64,000 nucleotides of DNA, taken from the NCBI RefSeq assembly GCF_016598615.1, contig NZ_CP066831.1, positions 7,812,001-7,876,000 of the forward strand, in the 5' to 3' direction. Shown piece after piece: positions 16,365 through 24,903 of this stretch (the first letter of the stretch is position 1; each line of letters starts with the position of its first letter). A program made the position numbers and the translations under genes. The notes beneath the pieces were generated by a model. The model saw nothing but the letters and a program-made list of their open reading frames with translations, had not been told where the DNA came from and did no database searches. This DNA comes from Streptomyces liliifuscus. GTDB lineage: Bacteria; Actinomycetota; Actinomycetes; Streptomycetales; Streptomycetaceae.

Positions 16365-18097
16365 GCATCCTCAACGAACCTCAGGGTGCCGCCGCGGCCG
16401 AAGACTCGTACGAGAACGAGCTACCGGTACGGCGCAAGCAGCCCGGCAATGTCGTGGTCAAGTGGCTCACCACCACCGACCACAAGACGATCGGTACGTT
16501 GTACCTGGTCACGTCGTTCGCGTTCTTCTGCATCGGCGGCGTGATGGCGCTGTTCATGCGCGCCGAACTGGCCCGTCCCGGCACGCAGATCATGTCGAAC
16601 GAGCAGTTCAACCAGGCGTTCACGATGCACGGCACGATCATGCTGCTGATGTTCGCGACACCGCTGTTCGCCGGCTTCACCAACTGGATCATGCCGCTGC
16701 AGATCGGCGCACCCGACGTCGCCTTCCCGCGGCTGAACATGTTCGCCTACTGGCTGTACCTGTTCGGCTCGCTGATCGCGGTCGGCGGTTTCCTCACCCC
16801 GCAGGGCGCGGCCGACTTCGGCTGGTTCGCCTACAGCCCGCTCTCGGACGCGGTCCGCTCGCCGGGCATCGGCGCCGACATGTGGATCATGGGCCTGGCG
16901 TTCTCCGGCTTCGGCACCATCCTGGGCGCGGTCAACTTCATCACCACCATCATCTGCATGCGCGCCCCGGGCATGACCATGTTCCGCATGCCGATCTTCG
17001 TGTGGAACGTGCTGCTCACCGCGGTCCTCGTGCTGCTCGCCTTCCCCGTCCTCGCGGCCGCGCTGTTCGCGCTGGAGGCGGATCGGAAATTCGGCGCACA
17101 CATCTTCGATGCCGCCAACGGCGGGGCGCTGCTATGGCAGCACCTGTTCTGGTTCTTCGGGCATCCAGAGGTGTACATCATCGCGCTGCCGTTCTTCGGC
17201 ATCATCAGCGAGGTCATCCCGGTCTTCTCCCGCAAGCCGATGTTCGGCTACATGGGCCTGATCGGCGCGACCATCGCGATCGCCGGCCTGTCGGTGACGG
17301 TGTGGGCGCACCACATGTACGTCACCGGCGGCGTACTGCTGCCGTTCTTCTCCTTCATGACGTTCCTCATCGCCGTGCCGACGGGTGTGAAGTTCTTCAA
17401 CTGGATCGGCACCATGTGGAAGGGGTCGTTGAGTTTCGAGACCCCGATGCTGTGGGCGACGGGCTTCCTGATCACCTTCACCTTCGGTGGTCTGACCGGT
17501 GTCATCCTGGCCTCGCCGCCGATGGACTTCCACGTCTCGGACTCCTACTTCGTGGTGGCGCACTTCCACTACGTGGTGTTCGGCACGGTGGTGTTCGCGA
17601 TGTTCTCCGGCTTCCACTTCTGGTGGCCGAAGTTCACCGGCAAGATGCTCGACGAACGCCTCGGCAAGATCACCTTCTGGACGCTGTTCATCGGCTTCCA
17701 CGGCACCTTCCTCGTCCAGCACTGGCTGGGTGCCGAGGGCATGCCCCGTCGTTACGCGGACTATCTCGCGGCCGACGGCTTCACCGCCCTGAACACGATC
17801 TCGACGATCAGCTCGTTCGTGCTCGGTCTGTCGATCCTGCCGTTCTTCTACAACGTGTGGAAGACCGCCAAGTACGGCAAGAAGGTCGAGGTCGACGACC
17901 CGTGGGGTTACGGCCGTTCGCTGGAGTGGGCCACGTCCTGCCCGCCGCCGCGGCACAACTTCCTCACGCTGCCGCGGATCCGTTCCGAATCCCCGGCCTT
18001 CGACCTGCACCACCCGGAGATCGCCGCTCTCGACCAGCTCGAGAACGCCGGTCACGGTGAGAAGGCCCTCGCTGGTGGCAAGGAGGCCGGCAAGTGA
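16361..18097 (+). CDS. ctaD: Cytochrome c oxidase subunit I
   Basis: Catalytic haem-copper subunit: reduces O2 to water and pumps protons. 578 aa from GTG 16361, overlapping ctaC. Seen: twelve TM pattern; haem a ligand His in TMHGTIM, the WFFGHPEVY block with the cross-linked CuB His-Tyr and the HH pair in WAHHMY, and the haem ligands in VAHFHYVVFG. The N-terminus carries a short acidic extension before KWLTTTDHK. Its stop overlaps ctaF (GTGA). Assembles with CtaC, CtaE, CtaF and the bcc complex. Confidence 0.97.
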   Translation: MSILNEPQGAAAAEDSYENELPVRRKQPGNVVVKWLTTTDHKTIGTLYLVTSFAFFCIGGVMALFMRAELARPGTQIMSNEQFNQAFTMHGTIMLLMFATPLFAGFTNWIMPLQIGAPDVAFPRLNMFAYWLYLFGSLIAVGGFLTPQGAADFGWFAYSPLSDAVRSPGIGADMWIMGLAFSGFGTILGAVNFITTIICMRAPGMTMFRMPIFVWNVLLTAVLVLLAFPVLAAALFALEADRKFGAHIFDAANGGALLWQHLFWFFGHPEVYIIALPFFGIISEVIPVFSRKPMFGYMGLIGATIAIAGLSVTVWAHHMYVTGGVLLPFFSFMTFLIAVPTGVKFFNWIGTMWKGSLSFETPMLWATGFLITFTFGGLTGVILASPPMDFHVSDSYFVVAHFHYVVFGTVVFAMFSGFHFWWPKFTGKMLDERLGKITFWTLFIGFHGTFLVQHWLGAEGMPRRYADYLAADGFTALNTISTISSFVLGLSILPFFYNVWKTAKYGKKVEVDDPWGYGRSLEWATSCPPPRHNFLTLPRIRSESPAFDLHHPEIAALDQLENAGHGEKALAGGKEAGK

Positions 18098-18492
18098 AGG
18101 TCCAAGGCAAGATGTTCCTCTGGCTGGCCGTCTTCGTGCTGGCCATGGCGATCGTCTACGGCGTGTGGTCCAAGGAGCCCGCCGGCACCACGGCGCTCTT
18201 CCTGGGCTTCGGCCTGTGCGTCATGATCGGCTACTACCTGGCCTTCACGGCCCGGCGTGTCGACGTGGGCGCCCAGGACAACAAGGAGGCCGACGTCGCC
18301 GACGACGCCGGTGAGGTCGGTTTCTTCAGCCCGCACAGCTGGCAGCCGCTCTCCCTCGGCATCGGTGGCGCGCTCGCCTTCATGGGCGTGATCTTCGGCT
18401 GGTGGCTGCTCTACTTCTCGGCCCCGATCATCATGATCGGCCTGTGGGGCTGGGTCTTCGAGTACTACCGCGGAGAAAGCCAGAACCAGTAG
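18094..18492 (+). CDS. ctaF: Cytochrome c oxidase subunit IV, actinobacterial type
   Basis: Small structural subunit, 132 aa, found only in actinobacterial aa3 oxidases. Seen: four hydrophobic helices in two pairs (~7-24, 31-50 and ~85-104, 107-124) split by an acidic loop (NKEADVADDAGEVG). GTG 18094 overlaps the ctaD stop. A strong terminator follows 14 nt later, closing the ctaCDF operon. Confidence 0.93.
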   Translation: MKVQGKMFLWLAVFVLAMAIVYGVWSKEPAGTTALFLGFGLCVMIGYYLAFTARRVDVGAQDNKEADVADDAGEVGFFSPHSWQPLSLGIGGALAFMGVIFGWWLLYFSAPIIMIGLWGWVFEYYRGESQNQ

Positions 18493-18506
18493 CACGCGCA
18501 GAACAC

Positions 18507-18545
18507 GGGAAGCCCGGACACTCCGTCAGGAGGTCCGGGCTTCCC
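18507..18545 (+). terminator. Intrinsic terminator after ctaCDF
   Basis: Perfect 13-bp stem gggaagcccggac / gtccgggcttccc, 13-nt loop, then tctttt. Confidence 0.85.
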
Positions 18546-18621
18546 TCTTTTGCCACACCCTTCGTCCCCCGCACGGCCCACTCGCCGCGCCGGGTCCGGC
18601 CCCGCTTCCTAGCGTGAGGTC

Positions 18622-19869
18622 ATGAGCCACACACCGCGAAACCGCACAGCCGTCAGCACGGCACTCATAGTCGCTCTCGGCGCCGGGGTCACGGCCTGCG
18701 GCTCCGACGGCCACCCGCTCTCGGCCAAGCCGTACGACGCCGCGGAGGACATCTCCTTCAACACCCCCGTCGACGACGGCAAGAAGGCCGACCCGGACAA
18801 GCCCCTGGAGATCACCGCCGAGGACTCCGACGGCCGCATCACCGACGTGACCGCCACGGACGCCACAGGACGGTATGTGGCGGGCGAACTCTCCGCCGAC
18901 GGGACCCGCTGGCACAGCACCTCCCCGCTGGCCGCCGGCGTCCACTACAGGGTCCGCGTGAGCACCGAGGACGAGGACGGCGCCCCCGGCCGCAAGGTGG
19001 TCGACTTCGACACCGGAACCCCCACCACGAAGAAGCGGCTGGACGTGAAGTTCGGGCCCGACAAGGGCACGTACGGCGTCGGTCAGCCCGTCACCGCCGA
19101 GCTCAGCCTCCCGGTCAAGGACAAGGCCGCCCGCGCCGTCGTGGAGCGTTCACTGAAGGTCGACTCCCGGCCCGCGGTGGAGGGCGCCTGGCACTGGGTG
19201 GACGACAGGAAACTGCACTACCGGCCCAAGGAGTACTGGCCCATCCAGGCCACCATCACCGCCCACAGCAACCTGGCCGGGATCAAGGTCGCCGAGCGCC
19301 TCTGGGGCGGCAAAGCCGAGCCCCTGACCCTGACCACGGGCGACCGCGTGGAGGCCGTCACGGACGCCTCGGCGCACTCCATGACGGTCTACAGGAACGG
19401 CGAGGCGATCAAGTCGATCCCCGTCACCACCGGCAAGCCGGGCTATGACACCCGCAACGGCGTCAAGGTCGTACTGGGCAAGGAAGGTACCGTTCGCATG
19501 ACCAGCGCCAGCATCGGCGCCTCGGACTTCTACGACCTGATCGTCCACAACTCGGTCAGGCTCACCAACAGCGGCGAGTACGTTCACGCCGCCCCCTGGT
19601 CCACGGGCTCCCAGGGCTACGCCAACGTCAGCCACGGCTGCACCGGCATGAGCACCGCCAACGCCCAGTGGTTCTACGAGAACATCCGCGCCGGAGACAT
19701 CGTCCAGGTCGTCAACTCGTCCGGCGACACGATGGCCCCGTTCGGCAACGGCTTCGGCGACTGGAACCTCACCTGGAAGAAATGGCGCACAGGCAGCGCC
19801 CTGATCGCCGACACCCCGGAGGGCCCGGGCCCGGAGGCCCGCCTGAGGCTACGCCCGGAGTCCGTGTAA
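18622..19869 (+). CDS. L,D-transpeptidase lipoprotein with Ig-like domain
   Basis: Cell-wall enzyme making 3-3 peptide cross-links between meso- or LL-diaminopimelate residues, 415 aa. Seen: signal peptide with lipobox AGVTAC (Cys26), an Ig-like domain (~55-130), a second beta domain to ~235, and the YkuD catalytic domain (~240-370) with HAAPWSTGS (His) and VSHGCTGMS (SHGC nucleophile). The trailing W-rich module (FGDWNLTWKKW) is typical of actinobacterial LdtMt2-like enzymes. TAGCGT lies six bases before ATG 18622, so the mRNA may be leaderless. Inserted between the two halves of the oxidase gene cluster. Confidence 0.92.
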   Translation: MSHTPRNRTAVSTALIVALGAGVTACGSDGHPLSAKPYDAAEDISFNTPVDDGKKADPDKPLEITAEDSDGRITDVTATDATGRYVAGELSADGTRWHSTSPLAAGVHYRVRVSTEDEDGAPGRKVVDFDTGTPTTKKRLDVKFGPDKGTYGVGQPVTAELSLPVKDKAARAVVERSLKVDSRPAVEGAWHWVDDRKLHYRPKEYWPIQATITAHSNLAGIKVAERLWGGKAEPLTLTTGDRVEAVTDASAHSMTVYRNGEAIKSIPVTTGKPGYDTRNGVKVVLGKEGTVRMTSASIGASDFYDLIVHNSVRLTNSGEYVHAAPWSTGSQGYANVSHGCTGMSTANAQWFYENIRAGDIVQVVNSSGDTMAPFGNGFGDWNLTWKKWRTGSALIADTPEGPGPEARLRLRPESV

Positions 19870-19877
19870 GCCCTGTC

Positions 19878-19906
19878 AGGGGCGCGGGGAACTGCGCGAC
19901 CAGCTA
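19878..19906. repeat. Family A repeat, single right arm
   Basis: aggggcgcggggaactgc followed by gcgaccagcta, between convergent L,D-transpeptidase and receiver genes. No inverted partner nearby. Confidence 0.75.
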
Positions 19907-19948
19907 CAACGGACCCGCAGTCGCCACACCACACCCCCCGCGGGGTGC

Positions 19949-20350
19949 TCAGGCGCTCAAGGCCCGCCTGCTGCGAAGCAACCCCGCCAGCGCAGAGGCG
20001 AACTCCACCGGCTCCACCGGCAGGGTCACCGCGGCGTCGGCCCGGCTCCACGTGGCCAGCCACGCGTCCTGAGGCCGCCCGATCAGCAACAACACCGGCG
20101 GACAGTTGAAGATCTCGTCCTTGATCTGCCGGCAGATCCCCATCCCGCCCGCGGGAACGGCCTCGCCGTCGAGCACGCACACATCGATGCCACCGCGGTC
20201 CAGCTCCTTGATGACGGCGGCAGGCGTCGCGCACTCGATGAACTCGACCTGAGGAACGTCCGCCGCCGGCCTCCGGCCGGTGGCGAGCCGCACCTGCTCA
20301 CGGGTGTTGGAGTCGTCGCTGTAGACCAGCACCGTTGCGGTCGGCTGCAT
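19949..20350 (-). CDS. Stand-alone degenerate response-regulator receiver domain
   Basis: 133-aa single-domain protein with a CheY-like layout and no output domain. Seen: acidic pair SDD at 11-13, candidate phospho-acceptor Asp61 in IDVCVLDGEAVP, and GMGICRQIKDEI after it. The conserved Thr/Ser after the next strand is absent (PPVLLLIGRP) and the invariant Lys before the Pro is replaced (VTLPVEP). So it may bind a partner without normal phosphotransfer. It is divergent from ctaE, with 188 nt between them. Role unknown; a regulator or chaperone of the oxidase locus is only a guess from position. Confidence 0.7.
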   Translation of the reverse strand: MQPTATVLVYSDDSNTREQVRLATGRRPAADVPQVEFIECATPAAVIKELDRGGIDVCVLDGEAVPAGGMGICRQIKDEIFNCPPVLLLIGRPQDAWLATWSRADAAVTLPVEPVEFASALAGLLRSRRALSA

Positions 20351-20528
20351 TCTTCCTCCGGGACGTCAGCGTCGTAGAGACAGATACGGACATGGTCCGA
20401 TGCGCGGATGCTACTCCCTTGAACACATGGTCAACAGCGGTTCGGACAGGGCTTCGATGGGCCATATGGGCTGGACACACCCCACAGACACTCCGAACGG
20501 CACCCCCGGGAGTGAGGGCGAGATAAGC

Positions 20529-20547
20529 GACCGACATAATGTCGGTC
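20529..20547. promoter_or_regulatory. Perfect palindrome over the ctaE start codon
   Basis: gaccgacat-a-atgtcggtc: two 9-nt arms around one base, with ATG 20539 being the first bases of the right arm. It also contains TAATGT (20537-20542). It could be a repressor site, an RNA hairpin hiding the start, or a palindromic promoter. Confidence 0.6.
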
Positions 20548-21159
20548 GTGGCGACAGCAACGACAGTAGAAACCGGGCACGCGCACCCGTCGGTCAATCG
20601 GCCGAACCTCACCAGCGTCGGAACGATCATCTGGCTGAGTTCCGAGCTGATGTTCTTCGCGGCCCTCTTCGCGATGTACTTCACCCTGCGATCGGTGACC
20701 GGGCCGGATCACTGGAAGGAGATGGCGGAACATCTCAACTTCCCGTTCTCGGCGACGAACACCACGATCCTGGTGCTCTCCTCCCTCACCTGCCAGCTCG
20801 GCGTCTTCGCCGCCGAGCGCGGGGACGTGAAGAAGCTCCGGATGTGGTTCATCGTCACCTTCATCATGGGTGCGATCTTCATCGGCGGTCAGGTCCTCGA
20901 GTACACCGAACTGGTCAAGGACGCGGGCCTCTCGCTCTCCTCCGACCCGTACGGCTCGGTGTTCTACCTGACCACCGGCTTCCACGGCCTGCACGTGACG
21001 GGTGGTCTCATCGCCTTCCTGCTGGTCCTCGGGCGCACCTACGCCGCCCGCAGGTTCACGCATGAGCAGGCGACCGCCGCCATCGTCGTGTCCTACTACT
21101 GGCACTTCGTCGATGTCGTCTGGATCGGCCTCTTCGCCACGATCTACATGATCAAGTAG
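20539..21159 (+). CDS. ctaE: Cytochrome c oxidase subunit III
   Basis: Integral subunit III of the aa3 oxidase, 206 aa, stabilising proton uptake and the core. Seen: five TM segments (TIIWLSSELMFFAALFAMYF; TTILVLSSLTCQLGVFA; MWFIVTFIMGAIFIGGQ; FHGLHVTGGLIAFLLVLG; YWHFVDVVWIGLFATIYMI), with the family Glu/His residues SSELMFF, FHGLHV and YWHFVDVVW. No Shine-Dalgarno precedes ATG 20539. TAATGT ends five bases before the GTG at 20548, so a leaderless start at that GTG is possible. First gene of the ctaE-qcrCAB operon. Confidence 0.95.
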   Translation: MSVVATATTVETGHAHPSVNRPNLTSVGTIIWLSSELMFFAALFAMYFTLRSVTGPDHWKEMAEHLNFPFSATNTTILVLSSLTCQLGVFAAERGDVKKLRMWFIVTFIMGAIFIGGQVLEYTELVKDAGLSLSSDPYGSVFYLTTGFHGLHVTGGLIAFLLVLGRTYAARRFTHEQATAAIVVSYYWHFVDVVWIGLFATIYMIK

Positions 21160-21224
21160 CCGGGCCCGTTCCCGAGCACATTCCAGAAGCATCGACGCAG
21201 AAGATCCTGACACCGGGGTAATCC

Positions 21225-22034
21225 GTGAAAAAGCTCTCCGCACGACGACGCCATCCGCTGGCGGCGCTCGTCGTCCTACTCCTCGCGCTGGCATGCACCG
21301 GGGGGCTGTATACCGCGTTCGCGCCCGCGGACGAGGCGCAGGCCGGTACAACCGCCCAGTCCCTAGCAATCGACGAGGGCAAGAAGCTCTACGCCGTCGG
21401 CTGCGCCAGCTGCCACGGCACCGGCGGTCAGGGCACCACTGACGGTCCGAGTCTCGTCGGTGTGGGCGCCGCGGCCGTCGACTTCCAGGTCGGCACCGGC
21501 CGCATGCCGGCCCAGCAGCCCGGCGCGCAGATTCCGAAGAAGAAGGTCATCTACTCGCAGGCCGAGATCGACCAGCTCGCGGCGTTCATCGCCTCGCTGG
21601 GTGCGGGTCCGACGGTGCCCACCGAGGCCCAGTACAACCCCGAGGGCGCCGACATCGCCAAGGGCGGTGAGCTCTTCCGTACGAACTGCGCCCAGTGCCA
21701 CAACTTCACCGGCAAGGGCGGCGCGCTGACGAACGGCAAGTACGCCCCGACGCTGGAGGATGTCGACCCGAAGCACATCTACGAGGCCATGCAGACAGGC
21801 CCGCAGAACATGCCGTCCTTCCCCGACACCACGCTGACGGAGAAGAACAAGCAGGACATCATCGCGTACCTCGACGCGGTCAACAGCGACGACTCGGAGA
21901 GCCCCGGTGGTCTGGAGCTGGGCGGCCTCGGGCCGGTCAGTGAAGGACTCTTCGGCTGGGTCTTCGGTCTCGGCGGACTGATCGCCGTCGCCGTGTGGGT
22001 CGCCGCCCGGACCGCAAAGGCCAAGAAGTCATGA
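21225..22034 (+). CDS. qcrC: Menaquinol-cytochrome c reductase, dihaem cytochrome c subunit
   Basis: Dihaem c-type cytochrome that links the bc complex straight to CtaC, so no soluble cytochrome c is needed. 269 aa, GTG start. Seen: N-terminal signal anchor (~11-31), two CxxCH haem sites (CASCH ~60 and CAQCH ~157) with downstream Met ligands (GRMPAQ, QNMPSFP), and a C-terminal TM (~242-262). The stop overlaps qcrA (ATGA). Confidence 0.96.
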   Translation: MKKLSARRRHPLAALVVLLLALACTGGLYTAFAPADEAQAGTTAQSLAIDEGKKLYAVGCASCHGTGGQGTTDGPSLVGVGAAAVDFQVGTGRMPAQQPGAQIPKKKVIYSQAEIDQLAAFIASLGAGPTVPTEAQYNPEGADIAKGGELFRTNCAQCHNFTGKGGALTNGKYAPTLEDVDPKHIYEAMQTGPQNMPSFPDTTLTEKNKQDIIAYLDAVNSDDSESPGGLELGGLGPVSEGLFGWVFGLGGLIAVAVWVAARTAKAKKS

Positions 22035-23098
22035 GTAGCCAAGAGACCCCAGAAGAGAACCTGCCCGCCGAGCGGGCCGACGACGAGCACGCGCACGGCG
22101 CCGTGAGTGTCGCGGACGAGAAGCACCCGTTCGCGGATCCCGGTCTGCCGCCGCACGAGCACCGGATCCAGGACATCGACGAGCGGGCCGCCAAGCGCTC
22201 CGAGCGCACGGTCGCCCTCCTGTTCACGCTGTCGATGCTGGCCACGGTCGGCTTCATCGCGGCGTTCGTGACGATCCCCGCCGACAAGATCGTCTACATC
22301 TTCCCGCTCGGTCACATCAGCGGACTGAACTTCGCCCTGGGCATGACGCTCGGTCTGGCGCTGTTCTGCATCGGCGCGGGCGCGGTCCACTGGGCCCGCA
22401 CCCTGATGTCCGACGAGGAGATGACCGACGAGCGCCACGCCATCGCGGCGGAGCCCGAGGTCAAGGCCAAGGTGCTGGCCGACTTCAAGCAGGGTGCCAA
22501 GGAGTCCGCGCTCGGTCGCCGCAAGCTGATCCGCAACACGATGTTCGGCGCGCTGACCCTGTTCCCGCTGTCCGGCATCGTCCTGCTGCGCGACCTCGGT
22601 CCGCTGCCGGAGGACAAGCTGCGGCACACGATGTGGCGCAAGGGACTGCAGCTCGTCAACATGAACACGAACGAGCCGCTGCGTCCCTCCGACGTCGCCG
22701 TGGGCTCGCTCACCTTCGCCAAGCCCGAGGGCCTGGAGGAGCACGACCACGAGTTCCAGACCGAGATCGCCAAGGCGGCCCTGATGATCGTCCGGCTGCA
22801 GCCGGACAACATCAAGGACAAGCGTGAGCTCGAGTGGTCCCACGAGGGCATCGTGGCGTACTCGAAGATCTGCACCCATGTCGGTTGCCCGATCTCCCTG
22901 TACGAGCAGCAGACGCACCACGTTCTGTGCCCGTGCCACCAGTCCACCTTCGACCTCGCCGACGGTGCCCGAGTTATCTTCGGCCCGGCCGGTCACGCCC
23001 TGCCGCAGCTGCGCATCGGCGTGAACGACGAGGGTTACCTCGAGGCGCTCGGCGACTTCGATGAGCCCGTCGGTCCTGCATTCTGGGAGCGCGGATGA
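22031..23098 (+). CDS. qcrA: Menaquinol-cytochrome c reductase, Rieske iron-sulfur subunit
   Basis: Rieske [2Fe-2S] protein of the bcc complex, 355 aa from ATG 22031 (overlapping qcrC). Seen: acidic, histidine-rich N-terminus, three TM segments (~62-84, 95-118, 168-188), as in actinobacterial QcrA rather than the single TM of proteobacteria, and cluster ligands CTHVGCP (Cys, His) and CPCHQSTFD (Cys, His). An extended insert between the TM part and the cluster domain is typical of the group. The stop overlaps qcrB. Confidence 0.96.
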   Translation: MSSQETPEENLPAERADDEHAHGAVSVADEKHPFADPGLPPHEHRIQDIDERAAKRSERTVALLFTLSMLATVGFIAAFVTIPADKIVYIFPLGHISGLNFALGMTLGLALFCIGAGAVHWARTLMSDEEMTDERHAIAAEPEVKAKVLADFKQGAKESALGRRKLIRNTMFGALTLFPLSGIVLLRDLGPLPEDKLRHTMWRKGLQLVNMNTNEPLRPSDVAVGSLTFAKPEGLEEHDHEFQTEIAKAALMIVRLQPDNIKDKRELEWSHEGIVAYSKICTHVGCPISLYEQQTHHVLCPCHQSTFDLADGARVIFGPAGHALPQLRIGVNDEGYLEALGDFDEPVGPAFWERG

Positions 23099-24732
23099 GC
23101 ACTACGACCACCACCGACTCGCGCTCGCGCGAGAAGGCGCCGGCCGGCGAGAAGATCGCCGACTGGGCCGACGGCCGGCTGGGGATCTACTCCCTGGCCA
23201 AGGCCAACATGCGCAAGATCTTCCCGGACCACTGGTCCTTCATGCTGGGCGAGATCTGCCTCTACAGCTTCATCATCATCATCCTCACGGGTGTGTATCT
23301 GACGCTGTTCTTCCACCCCTCGATGAACGAGATCGAGTACCACGGAAGCTACGTCCCGCTGCAGGGGCAGCTGATGTCGGAGGCCTTCGCCTCCACGCTG
23401 GACATCAGCTTCGACGTCCGCGGCGGTCTGCTCATCCGGCAGATCCACCACTGGGCGGCCATCGTCTTCCTGGCCGGCATGTTCGTGCACATGATGCGCG
23501 TGTTCTTCACCGGCGCGTTCCGCAAGCCGCGTGAGATCAACTGGATGTTCGGCTTCCTGCTGTTCGTCCTCGGCATGTTCACCGGGTTCACCGGCTACTC
23601 GCTCCCGGACGACCTGCTCTCCGGTACGGGTGTCCGCTTTACCCAGGGCGCGATCCTGGCCACGCCGATCGTCGGAACGTACATCTCGTTCTTCCTGTTC
23701 GGCGGGGAGTTCCCGGGCGGCGAATTCGTCTCGCGGTTCTACTCGATCCACATCCTGCTGCTGCCCGGCATCATGCTCGGGCTCGTGGTCGGCCACCTGA
23801 TCCTGGTCTTCTACCACAAGCACACGCAGTTCGCGGGTCCCGGAAAGACCAACAAGAACGTCGTCGGCATGCCGCTGCTGCCGGTTTACATGGCCAAGGC
23901 CGGAGGCTTCTTCTTCCTGGTCTTCGGCTTCATCGCGATGCTGGCCGCGGTCGCGTCCATCAACCCGATCTGGGTGCTGGGACCGTACCGGCCCGACCAG
24001 GTGTCCACGGGCGCCCAGCCGGACTGGTACATGGGCTTCGCCGAGGGTCTGATCCGCGCGATGCCCGGCTGGGAGATCAACCTCTGGGGTCACACACTCG
24101 TCCTGGGTGTGTTCATCCCGCTGGTGCTCTTCGGTCTCTTCCTCGGCATCCTCGCGCTCTATCCGTTCATCGAGTCCTGGATCACCGGGGACAAGAGCGA
24201 GCACCACATCCTGGACCGGCCGCGCAACGCGCCGACCCGTACGGCCTTCGGTGTGGCCTGGGTGACCGCGTACATGATCATGCTGATCGGCGGTGGCAAC
24301 GACATCGTCGCGACCCACTTCCATCTGTCGATCAACTCGGTCACCTGGTTCGTCCGGATCGGGTTCTTCGTCGGACCGGTCCTCGCGTTCGTCGTCACCA
24401 AGCGGATCTGTCTCGGCCTCCAGCGCCGCGACAAGGACAAGGTGCTGCACGGCCGCGAGTCGGGCATCATCAAGCGCCTGCCGCACGGTGAGTTCATCGA
24501 GGTCCACGAGCCCCTCAGCCAGGAGGCTCTGCACACCCTCACGGCGCACGAGCAGTACGAGCCGGCCGCGATCGGCCCGGCGGTCGACGAGAACGGTGTC
24601 GAGCGCAAGGTGAAGGGCCCGCAGAAGCTGCGGGCGAAGCTCAGCAACGCGTACTTCGGGGAGGACAACCAGATCCCGAAGCCCACCGCTGAGGAGTACA
24701 AGGAGATCACGAGCGGCCACGGCCACCACTGA
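23095..24732 (+). CDS. qcrB: Menaquinol-cytochrome c reductase, cytochrome b subunit
   Basis: Dihaem cytochrome b, 545 aa, with the quinol oxidation and reduction sites; the target of Q203-type drugs in mycobacteria. Seen: haem b ligand pairs on TM helices (IHHWAAIVFLAGMFVHMMR and SIHILLLPGIMLGLVVGHLIL), the Qo region with PDWYMG (PEWY-like) and GFTGYSLPDDLLSG, and a long cytoplasmic C-terminal extension (~420-545) characteristic of actinobacteria, ending in GHGHH. ATG 23095 overlaps qcrA. Confidence 0.97.
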   Translation: MSTTTTTDSRSREKAPAGEKIADWADGRLGIYSLAKANMRKIFPDHWSFMLGEICLYSFIIIILTGVYLTLFFHPSMNEIEYHGSYVPLQGQLMSEAFASTLDISFDVRGGLLIRQIHHWAAIVFLAGMFVHMMRVFFTGAFRKPREINWMFGFLLFVLGMFTGFTGYSLPDDLLSGTGVRFTQGAILATPIVGTYISFFLFGGEFPGGEFVSRFYSIHILLLPGIMLGLVVGHLILVFYHKHTQFAGPGKTNKNVVGMPLLPVYMAKAGGFFFLVFGFIAMLAAVASINPIWVLGPYRPDQVSTGAQPDWYMGFAEGLIRAMPGWEINLWGHTLVLGVFIPLVLFGLFLGILALYPFIESWITGDKSEHHILDRPRNAPTRTAFGVAWVTAYMIMLIGGGNDIVATHFHLSINSVTWFVRIGFFVGPVLAFVVTKRICLGLQRRDKDKVLHGRESGIIKRLPHGEFIEVHEPLSQEALHTLTAHEQYEPAAIGPAVDENGVERKVKGPQKLRAKLSNAYFGEDNQIPKPTAEEYKEITSGHGHH

Positions 24733-24756
24733 TCTTCTACCTGTTCGCCACGGCAG

Positions 24757-24785
24757 GAGCCCCGTCCATTGCCCGGACGGGGCTC
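24757..24785 (+). terminator. Intrinsic terminator after qcrCAB
   Basis: Perfect 11-bp stem gagccccgtcc / ggacggggctc, 7-nt loop, followed by tttgcc. Confidence 0.8.
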
Positions 24786-24903
24786 TTTGCCGTCCCCGGG
24801 GCTGGATAGGGTGGACCCGGTCCCGTACGAGCTACGGGCCACGGGAAAAATCCCACATCCCACAGGCGTCCCCATCGTGGGACGGACGACCCAGGAGCGG
24901 CAT

